The position numbers and the translations under genes were made by a program. 64,000 nt of DNA from the NCBI GenBank assembly GCA_036250195.1, contig JAVHZZ010000003.1, forward strand, positions 54,427,521-54,491,520, given 5' to 3'. Of this stretch, positions 55,674 through 64,000 are shown in pieces. Within the stretch, counting starts at the first letter, position 1; each line of letters begins with the position of its first letter. The notes beneath the pieces are model-generated. The model ran no database searches and had not been told where the DNA came from. It saw nothing but the letters and a program-made list of their open reading frames with translations. Source of the DNA: Mixophyes australis. Taxonomy: Eukaryota; Chordata; Amphibia; Anura; Limnodynastidae.

Positions 55674-56329
55674 CTGAATGCCCCATGTTTGTATAGTCAA
55701 TCTGTCATTGGACCATCAGCCCAGGGTCAGCCTGTGTATGTTTCTAGTGGGTATACAATTTAGGAAATAAGGGAAAGATTTTGTCTTAGTAGAAAAATGT
55801 TTTGAATATATAAATTTGAATTTACTAAAATGATTTGCATACATCTGCATTGTAAATGTAGGTTGGCATTGTCCTTCAAGGTGCTGAATAACTTGAACTG
55901 TAAACCTGAGTTTACCCCTCCTCCAATGTATGGGCTGAAAAGACACTTTTATCTATCAATTTGCAAAAAAATAAAAGGGCTACTGTGGCTTTAGAATTCA
56001 GCTTTTAAACATTAGTGACGTCACACTCAGCTTGAACCCTTAATGCTTAAAATCAGTAACATGACTTTACTATTACACATTAAGATGAGGTTCTCGCAAA
56101 CTGTTCTGTTTAGTACAACACACGTAATAAACAACAATTATAAGATAAAATAACACAGATTAAATATTTAAATAAAAATAAAAGGAGAAAGATAATCACT
56201 GGAAGAAAATATGAAATCAGGTAACAAATAAATATTTGTTAACGAAAACACTAGTTTCCAAATAGACTGTTGTCACAAAGAAGTTGTAAAACTCTTCACA
56301 GGGATAAAATGACACTATAAATGACATGA

Positions 56330-56330
<1 letters not shown>
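55674..56330. other. No recognisable feature
   Basis: AT-rich flank with one minor minus-strand ORF (55716-55946) lacking a domain. Confidence 0.5.
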
Positions 56331-56372
<42 letters not shown>

Positions 56373-56940
56373 AATAATTATTTATATGGCACCACAAGGC
56401 TTCCGCAGCGCTGTACAAAATACAGTACAAACAGTAGACCAAACAGGGTACAACAGTACAGAGTAAAGTGAGTATAACCAAGATTTTAATAGCTCCAAGC
56501 ATAGCAAGTATAGAGGTGTAGTGTAGGAATAGAAGAAATGGAATTGAGACAAAAGGGAAGAGGGCCCTGAGCTTACATACTAAAGGAAGGGGAAACAGAC
56601 AGCAAGCACGAGAGGAGTCAGAGGAGGGGTCAAGCACAAGAGCAAAACAGGGAATAAGGAGTTGAGGAGAACAAGGATTGTGAAGGTTAGGTGGATGGCT
56701 GATAGGACTTGATGAACAGATGGGTTTTTAGAGCCCTTTTGAAGGTGCTAAGATTAGAGGACAGGTGAATGGAGGGAGCGAGGTTATTTCAGGGGAGGGG
56801 GGCAGCATGGGAGAAGTCTTGAATTCTGGTGTAGGATGAGGTGATCAGTGAGGAGGAGAGGTGACAGCCATTGGTCAAACGCAAGGAACAGGCAGGAGTG
56901 TGAATGGAAAGAAGGTTAGAGATATACAATGTGCATAAAG
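56331..56940 (-). mobile_element. Retroposon with SINE-type tail, minus orientation
   Basis: An ATT microsatellite (56331-56369) is followed by 'aattatttatatggcaccac', 'ttccgcagcgctgtac' and 'gggccctgagcttac', which is the shared tail read backwards. It extends into about 350 bp of A/G-rich body (cagatgggtttttagagccc, gcatgggagaagtcttgaat) not present in the other tails. The body could be the 3' region of a LINE or a longer SINE; no reverse-transcriptase coding was seen. Confidence 0.7.
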
Positions 56941-57807
56941 CATAATACTCGCGTGCACATTATATATCCTTATCTATGTAGTATGTTAAATTTTATTCTA
57001 CCTACACAACTTGACTAAGCTATATGACTCATTTCACTCATCAAATGTTGTCCATGGGTTCGATGAACTCTAAATACATACTTTCCTGCTTTATGGTAAT
57101 TGTTCTTCCCCTACATCTATCCGACCCCTCAGTTTGCTTTAGAGGACTGAATGCGTCCTCCATGCCAGTCTAAGCACTTATTCTGTTCCAGAATGAAGAA
57201 TCTGTTCTTTAACACAACAGCATCCGTCCACCAACTAAATTGCCCTTCTATGCCCCACTGCATTTCTACAATAGTTCTTCTGACCTGCTCCCACCATTCC
57301 TCCACATCCTCGTTATGTGATACATAGAAAACTTCAAACAAATCTTTAAAAACCATATCAGTCTATTTTTATGACATTTAATGTTGTATGGCATCCCAAA
57401 GATCGTTCTGTGCAAATTAGATCTGAGTGCATTAAACTGACAATCTGATTGGCTGATGATTCTGATCTGTGTGTCTACATCAGCTAAACAGAAATAATGG
57501 AATATTTTATGATTCACTCATCAACCAATCTCCCAAAGTATCAAATCCAATCTGGCAACACTGGCCAATGAACAGGTAGTTTAGCATGTCGGGAAACTAT
57601 ATGTGTGTGGCCACCAGTATATTTATTCAAACTCTAAAAACTATCTTTTTCACTTTTTGGAAATTGGATTGGTCAGTTGTATACTGTTTACCATCCATAC
57701 TTTATCTAGATTGTATTAGTACCTTTCATTTTGAATCGTCCTTCATATTGTACCTGATTTCTCCCATGCAGTCTGCCAACCACAGCCTTCTGGCTCGAAT
57801 CTGTGGA
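56941..57807. other. No recognisable feature
   Basis: AT-rich sequence with small ORFs on both strands and no recognisable domain. Confidence 0.5.
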
Positions 57808-58659
57808 GGGGATTCAATTACCGGCGATGTTGTGCGCAAGCAATGCGCTGAGCACATTGTCGGCAATTATGGTAGAAATCTTCGCTCATTTTCTGGTGCG
57901 AGGAAAAATGAGAGGACATTCCGGAGACACTTTGCAGCTAATTGAATCTAGGGATGAGTGGGCTTGGATATCTGAAATCCGAGCCCACCCGAACCTTGCC
58001 GATCCGAGCCGGATCCGAGACAGATTCGGGTATTCCCACAATTGCAAAACTGAAAGCGAGGCTCCGAGTCATAATCCCGTTGTCGGATCTCGCGATACTC
58101 GGATTCTATAAATTCCCTGCTGGCCGCCGCCATCTTCACTCAGGCATTGATCAGGGTAGAGGGAGGTTGTGTTAGGTGGTCCTCTGCCCTGCTATATCCT
58201 GTGCTGTGCTGTGCTGTGCTGTGCTCAGTCCAGTGGTGCTGTGTCCTGTGCTCTGTCCTTCTGAGTTCAGTGGTGCTGCTGGGTCCTGTGCTGTGTCCTG
58301 TTCAGTCCAATGGTGCTGTGTCCTGTGCTCTGTCCTTCTAAGGGCATTGTTATTTCCCCATTATTCCCAAGTTATAAAAAATTTAAAAAAAAGTTATAAA
58401 AAAAAAAAAATAATAATTATAAAAAAAACAAATTAAAAAAAAATATCCAAAAACAATCCTGCAGTATAAGTCCATTGGTACTGCAATATTACAAAGTTCA
58501 TTGATTCTGCAGTATAAGTCCACCAGTGGTACTGCAATATTACAAAGTTCACTGATTCTGCAGTATAAGTCCAGTGGTACTCTCCTGTGCCGCATATAAT
58601 TTTTAAAGGCTTTGCCGAGTGTGTGTGGCTTAGGGGTACGCTCTCTTGTGCTACATATA

Positions 58660-59235
58660 ATGGAAAACAAAAATTTTGAGGATAAAGCTGCGAGGAAAAA
58701 GCTCAGTTTTCCTAAAAGACCCGCTGGCGGGGATGCTGATAACATCTGGTCCGGACTGAAGGACCTGCCAATCATTGCAGACATGTCTACTGTTGCTGCA
58801 TTGGATGCTGTCACAATAGAAAAAATGGTAGAGGATTATTTTGCTGACACCATCCAAATAGACATGTCAGACAGTCCATATTGTTACTGGCAGGAAAAAA
58901 AGGCAGTTTGGAAGCCCCTGTACAAACTGGCTCTATTTTACCTGAGTTGTCCCCCCTCCAGTGTGTACTCTGAAAGAGTTTTTAGTGCAGCGGGGAACCT
59001 GGTCAGTGAGCGGCGAAGGAGGTTGCTTCCTCACAACGTTGAAAAAATGATGTTTATAAAAATTAATAATCAATTCCTCAATGAAGTACAGCACTGCCCT
59101 CCAGAAAGTACAGAGGGACCTGTGGTTGTGGAGTCCAGTGGGGACGAATTGATAATGTGTGAGGAGGAGGAAGTACACACTGTAGGGGGAGAGGAATCAG
59201 AGGTTGAGGATGAGGACGACATCTTTCCTCAGTAG
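58660..59235 (+). pseudogene. hAT transposase C-terminal dimerisation domain
   Basis: From ATG 58660 the frame is open for 191 residues. The first third (MENKNFEDKAARKKLSFPKR onward) is unremarkable. The middle contains the hAT dimerisation signature: YCYWQEKKAVWKPLYKLALF, then YLSCPPSSVYSERVFSAAGN and LVSERRRRLLPHNVEKMMF. The last 45 residues are acidic (VESSGDELIMCEEEE, then EVEDEDDIFPQ). Full hAT transposases are usually 500-700 residues with an N-terminal BED finger and a split DDE core, so this is a fragment of the C-terminus, although uninterrupted. An in-frame ATG at 58612 would add 16 residues. Confidence 0.85.
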
Positions 59236-59639
59236 AGCCTGTTTAGTTTGTACAGGGAGAGATGAATTGTTATTTTGGTGTGGGGGCCCAAATAAACCAA
59301 TCATTTCAGCCACAGTTGTTTGGTAGGCCCTGTCGCTGAAATGATTGGTTTGTTAAAGTGTACATGTCCTATTTCAACAACATAAGGGTGGGTGGGAGGG
59401 CCCAAGGACAATTCCATCTTGCAACTCTTTTTTTGGCATTATGTGACCATTCAACAGTCGTTTGCCATGTTCAAAAAGTAAAACAAAATGTCAACAAATT
59501 CAAAAAATTAAACCAAAAGTAAAATGCCCTGTCATAATTTAAAACAAGAGGTATTGACGTGCTAGAACTACTGTAGTGTTTATATGTTATAAACACTACA
59601 CTTGGAAGTTGGAGGAGGTATTGTGGCCCCGGTACCAAA

Positions 59640-60420
59640 TTTAGTACCGGGGCCACTCCACTATGCAGTCCAGATAGAGGTGTATCAGATATTAAGCAAC
59701 GTTGACTGTTGCTGCAAAATTTTTAAATAATATTGTGGGGAACACAACACTATGCAGTCCATAAACTTTTTGGGTAGAATTCAGACCAGTGGAGGGTTTT
59801 TTAATTATATTGTGGCCCCGGTAAAAAGTTGTGTACCGGGGCCACCCCACTACGCAGTCAAGAAACTTTTTTTTTGGAATTCAGACCCGTGGAGGGTTTT
59901 TTAATTATATTGTAGGGACCACTCCTCTACGCAGTCCAGGTACAATTTTTGGTGGGATTCAGATCATTTGAGTGTTTTTTAATTATATTGTGGGGACCAC
60001 TCCTCTACGCAGTCCAGATACAATTTTTGGTGTAATTAAGACCAGTTGATGGCTTTCTTATTATATTGTGGGGACCACTCCTTTACGCAGTCCAGATACA
60101 TTTATTGGTGCGAATCATACAAGTTCAGGGTTTTTAAATTATATTGTGGTGACCACTCCTCTACGCAGTACAGGTACATTTTTTGTTGCGATTCAGACCA
60201 GTCTATGGTTTTCTTATTATATTGTGGTGACCACTCCTCTACGCAGTCTAGATACATTTATTGGTGCGAATTATACAAGTTCAGGGTTTTTTAATTATAT
60301 TGTGGTGACCACTCCTCTACGCAGTCCAGGTACATTTTTTTGCTGCGATTAAGACCAGTTGATGGTTTTCTTATTATATTGTGGGGACCACTCCACTACG
60401 CAGTCCAGAAAGATACCTCG
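59640..60420. repeat. 78-bp minisatellite in hAT 3' region
   Basis: 'accactcctctacgcagtcc' recurs at 59918, 59996, 60074, 60152, 60230, 60308 and 60387, a 78-79 bp period, with more diverged units upstream (59650, 59839). Alternating unit types (gttcagggttttt versus ttgatggttttctt) suggest a higher-order 156-bp period. The ORFs at 60046-60352 are repeat-derived. Confidence 0.93.
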
Positions 60421-60738
60421 TTGCAACGTTTTGGACTAATAACAATATTGTGAGGTGTTCAGAATACACTGTAAATTAGTGGAAATGATTGTTATTGAAT
60501 GCTATTGAGGTTAATAATAGCGTAGGAGTGAAAATAAGCCCAAAAACTTGATTTTTGAACTTTTTATGCTTTTTTCAAAAAAAATCTGAATCCAAAACCT
60601 TAAATCCGAACCAAAACCTTTCGGCAGGTGTTTTCCGAAATAAATCCGAACCCAAAACATCGAGAAAATCCGAATCCAAAACACAAAACACGAGACACCA
60701 AAAGTTGCCGGTGCACATCCCTAATTGAATCCCCCCCC

Positions 60739-61447
60739 TTTATGTAACTGACGGTAATGTTTGACAATTGTACAGATAGTTTGCCTGGTGCTGTATAAAT
60801 ATTACAGATGAGTGATATGCCTACGGTTCAGGTTGTGTATGATTCACAAAGCAGTTTAACTCTCTGCAAATAGCTACACAAAATGTTTCATAAATAGCTG
60901 AAACCAAAACAGTTGTTTTAAAAGAACATTTCAAGCATATAAAATAATCTGTGCTGTTACCTTTCACATTTTGTTATAGAATGTGTTGTTCTAAAATATA
61001 TCATTTTAATAACAATTTTGTTAACAGAAATTCATATTAGAAAATAATTTTTGTGTCGATGATCAACAACTGCTCCATTTACATGTATATAGTATACAGT
61101 ATAGTGTTGGCTATGGTGTAATCAGAATAAAATAATGCTTATTTGTGGTTATATCTCTGTATGTATTTAAGCTGCTGTACTGTGTTTTAGTTATCCAGTG
61201 GTATAGATAAAATAATGTCCTCTGTATCTTACACAACTGCTCAGATACCTCCTGCTATAATTAAAATTATTATGGCCTGTGCCATTGAATAGATGGAATA
61301 CAGTTTAATAAGCCCTGTCATTTTTGGCTTTTACATGCTTCCAATTCTAAGGCTGCTTTAAGGAATAAAAATAGGATGAAGTATTTATCTCTTGCCTTAT
61401 TCTTTTGATTTAGTACCACAAAGAAGAGCAAGCTTCCAAATTGAGCG

Positions 61448-61478
<31 letters not shown>

Positions 61479-62185
61479 GAGACAGATTATTCACCAGTTT
61501 TGTATGGTACAGCTGCTTACCCCCTGCTGAAGGCAGCTAGGCAGCACAAAAAATGGGAGAAGACAAAGGCAACATACCGATTAGGCACAAAGGGATCATC
61601 ATTTTGGAAATGCAAAGAACAAAAATACCCAGGAAGGAGCATTGACAGACAGAACTGTATAAAAACCTATTGGTGTACCTATTTGTGCAAAAAAAAAAAA
61701 AAAAAATCAGATTTTTTTTTAGACATTTGATTTCTGTCTTGAAATAATGGTTAACGGGAGGGGGGATAATAAGTAAGTAGAAAGGCAAATTGTACAAAAT
61801 GGGTATAGCGCAAGACACTGGAAATGTACTTCTAAAGAAATACTGGTAGACATTGCTAGATCGACTATGGTCTTGTTGTGTGCTCTGAAGTTTGTCTAGA
61901 AATCCCTTCCTTGTTGTTTCGGGTGGGGGGGGGGGGGGGGGCATTGCCATGTTCACTGGTAGGTGAATTGGCTTCTTACCAGATGAATGTAAGCTTGTTT
62001 CTATGTGTGTGTGGTAGAGAATTTAGGTGTCCAGTGAGATATATGAGATAAATGATCAATACATGAAGGAATAATATATCTGAATAAATAACTGAGCCAT
62101 AAGGGTTTTTGGTTAATAAGAACTATTAGGAACAAAGGATATAAACAATTAATGTGACTTTAGAACCTCCCTAAAGGTGCAATTG
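60739..62185. other. AT-rich stretch with homopolymers
   Basis: Contains a GA microsatellite (61445-61481), an A run (61690-61707) and a G run (61925-61941). The ORFs 61392-61730 and 61537-61956 span these and have no domain. Confidence 0.5.
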
Positions 62186-62360
62186 AGGAGAATTATATTT
62201 ACTAAACTGCGGGTTTAAAAAAGTGGAGATGTTGCCTATAGCAACCAATCAGATTCTAGTTAGCACGTATTTAGTACATTCTAAAAAATGACAGCTAGAA
62301 TCTGATTGGTTGCTATAGGCAACCACTTTTTCAAACCCGCAGTTTAGTAAATATACTCCT
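62186..62360. mobile_element. Palindromic MITE, 'CCAAT' family, copy 6
   Basis: AGGAGAATTATATTTACTAA then 'actgcgggtttaaaaaagtg' at the left pairs with 'actttttcaaacccgcagtt' and TAGTAAATATACTCCT at the right. Both arms keep the AACCAATCAGATTCTAG core. A small deletion in the right arm removes 'atctc'. Confidence 0.88.
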
Positions 62361-63753
62361 AAATGTGATTGTTAAAAACTCACAACCACAGAACTAATTT
62401 AATCACTTATTTCTAGAACTTTATAATCACCGAAACTATTTTATTATCTTTTACATAGTTTGCTGTCTTGAAACTTTGTTCTGGTCATAAATAGGTATCT
62501 TTAATTATCTATAAACAAAAGCTATATTTTGTATCAATATGTTATAGATAGTGCTTTCTGTTTAAATGAGCTTCTTTCCTTTTATCTTTTTTTTAGGGAA
62601 TTTAGCTCTAATGGGGTAGAGAATAATTACAACTCCTCTGTAAAGTACAGTGTAATATGATTAGTGCTATGTAAATAAACAATAATGATGAAATTAACAA
62701 TAATAATGTGAATCAATACAACCAATGTACTATTGCTTCATTCATTGAGAGATCAAAAATAAATGTTATGATATCTGATGTGATCAAATGCGACTGAGCA
62801 GTATAGGACAGCTGTTAATATGTTAATTTTCTTTCATTAAAATTATTGTTACAAGTGATACAGAACAGCAACTTTACATATTAATATGTGGGTGAAATTT
62901 GCAATATTTCAAGCAAACTGCGTTTGTCACTGTGCAGAACTGGCCACATTGTAGGCTAGGCCTGGAAGCATTGTGCATAGGAATGAGTCTAAACAACTGG
63001 TAATGGATTTGTTGTTGCTATTAAACTTAAATAGGACAATTCTACCCAAGGCCCTCCTACAGTCTTAAACCAGCTTTGCATTTTATGCTTTGAGCAGTAA
63101 GGACCACACCACAAAGCTAATAAGCATATAGTCACAATTCAAGTCAACCTCCTAAAGCCTATATACAACAATTCAAATTCAACATGAGCTGCAAGCATGC
63201 TCTGATTGCCAGGTATAGAGGTGAGCAAAATTGTGGCATAATTTAAATTTCATGGTGCAGAGGGGTTGTGTAGGGGTTGAAAGTTCTGGTGATACAGTAT
63301 TCAAGTCCGTGCTTCACCTTGCTGTGCACCATATTTTCAAATTAACATTTTGTCTATAGGAAGAATGGGAAAACAACAGTCAAATCATTCTGCTCCGTGA
63401 TCAGGTTTGACGTCCGGCTGGAACACAATTGATAGGGAGAATTGTGCACAGAATACTTAATGCCAAATTGCGCATGAGAAACGAAAAATTAGGCAAATAT
63501 TCTGTGAAAACGTTTAGCTCATCTATAGATGGCGGCATAGTGATGGACAAAGCCCGATAAGACTTGACTTGCCCTATATTACAAATCATATATTTTTATA
63601 GGAGAGTTACAGAAATAATAATATTTCAAACATAAGCCCATCACCCGCCTAGTTTAATCATTGTGGTCCCCCTCTGGGAATCAGACATTTTCAGGTTACC
63701 CATCTCGTCCAGCACCCAGCTTCCATTATTTTCTGTGCCACAGGACATACAGG
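62361..63753. other. AT-rich stretch with a SINE-tail relic
   Basis: At 62595-62690 'ttagggaatttagctctaat' + 'ggggtagagaataatt' ... 'ctctgtaaagtacag' ... 'gtgctatgtaaataaa' is a decayed plus-strand SINE tail. Nothing else was recognised. Confidence 0.5.
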
Positions 63754-64000
63754 GGCTGAGTCATTAAGGAAAGTAAGGCATAAAAAAGGAGTAACTTTGT
63801 ACCTGGGCAAAACCATGTTGCATTGGAGGGGGAGGTAAATTTAAAATGTGGGGACAGATTTACAGTTGGGATAGACCATGTGCTAGATCATCTTTAAATG
63901 TCAGTGTTAAAATAAAGCTATGAAGCATTTCTGTGCTAGATGAAAAAACAGTCAGTATTTAACTTATGTGCAAAATAATAATAACGAATTTGCACCCCTT
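63754..64000. mobile_element. MITE, 'GGAGTAACTTTG' family, copy 3, cut by window end
   Basis: Starts GGGGCTGAGTCATTAAGG, then AAAAAAGGAGTAACTTTGTA and the shared 'ttaaaatgtggggacagatt'. It continues past the right edge, at 'gcacccctt', where copy 1 still has about 80 bp to go. Confidence 0.85.

Larger units (their letters stand above)
57949..60723 (+). mobile_element. hAT transposon, family B, 2.8 kb, TSD ATTGAATC
   Basis: Starts TAGGGATGAGTGGG, ends GTGCACATCCCTA, flanked by exact ATTGAATC (57941-57948, 60724-60731). It encodes only the C-terminal hAT domain (58660-59235). The 5' section includes a GTGCT run (58198-58224) and repeated 'tccagtggtgctgtgtcctg' words. The 3' section has a 78-bp minisatellite. 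The BED zinc finger and DDE catalytic region are missing. Confidence 0.92.
57808..60738. mobile_element. MITE with 'GGATTCAATTAC' end, split by hAT in its right terminus
   Basis: The left part 57808-57948 starts GGGGATTCAATTACCGG and ends GCTAATTGAATC. After the hAT, 60724-60738 reads ATTGAATCCCCCCCC. Removing the hAT and one copy of the 8-bp duplication yields an intact right terminus complementary to the left one. The element is related in its ends to 7368-7533. Confidence 0.82.

Noticed and set aside
61392..61956. ORFs spanning GA, A and G homopolymer tracts
   Set aside because: Composition is dictated by simple repeats; no domain and conflicting strands.

Overview
The window looks like intergenic or intronic DNA from a large, repeat-rich vertebrate genome, most likely an amphibian (anuran). 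The reasons are Tc1, hAT, Harbinger and chromodomain-Gypsy fragments side by side, many palindromic MITEs, and a tRNA-headed SINE whose tail (ending in a 'GCGCTATATAAATAAA' motif plus GAT or AAT microsatellite) is a style I associate with frogs. The organism call is inference. I find no host protein-coding exon, rRNA or functional tRNA gene. The longer open frames are either transposon proteins or artefacts of tandem repeats.

Layout. 0-9 kb: an LTR-like relic, a SINE tail, a Helitron-like element, a long GATA block, a Tc1 transposase remnant and a MITE. 9-20 kb: two hAT-type elements with perfect 8-bp target-site duplications (TSDs), a palindromic MITE, a 77-bp minisatellite split by a hairpin hAT element, and a 1.1-kb array of 39-bp repeats. 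20.8-27.9 kb: a minus-strand chromodomain Gypsy retrotransposon flanked by the 5-bp TSD TACAG. Its gag zinc knuckle is split by a 3.9-kb Harbinger transposon (TSD TTA), and a MITE sits inside an intron of the Harbinger Myb-like gene. 28-38 kb: a SINE split by a hAT (TSD GTTCTCTG) that itself holds another SINE piece and a long hairpin, then two oppositely oriented copies of another hAT family, one of which preserves the empty site of a MITE found in the other. 38.9-46 kb: a decayed Gypsy with an internal deletion, a second Helitron-like copy and two adjacent LTR-like sequences, one a clean solo LTR (TSD ATATG) with an internal 69-bp minisatellite. 46-64 kb: MITEs, a solo LTR (TSD CATAT), a 0.6-kb hAT (TSD ATTCATGG) and its 2.8-kb relative (TSD ATTGAATC), which still encodes a hAT C-terminal dimerisation domain, then MITEs and simple repeats to the end.

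Functionally the window is a layered record of transposition. The best-preserved coding unit is a three-exon Myb/SANT-like gene in the Harbinger element, whose open reading frame crosses two introns in consistent phase although its partner transposase is reduced to a C-terminal stub. The most unusual structure is the chimeric Gypsy: its 5' LTR contains an integrase-chromodomain fragment bracketed by a 25-bp direct repeat of LTR sequence, and both of its terminal repeats carry a protease-to-LTR fusion.
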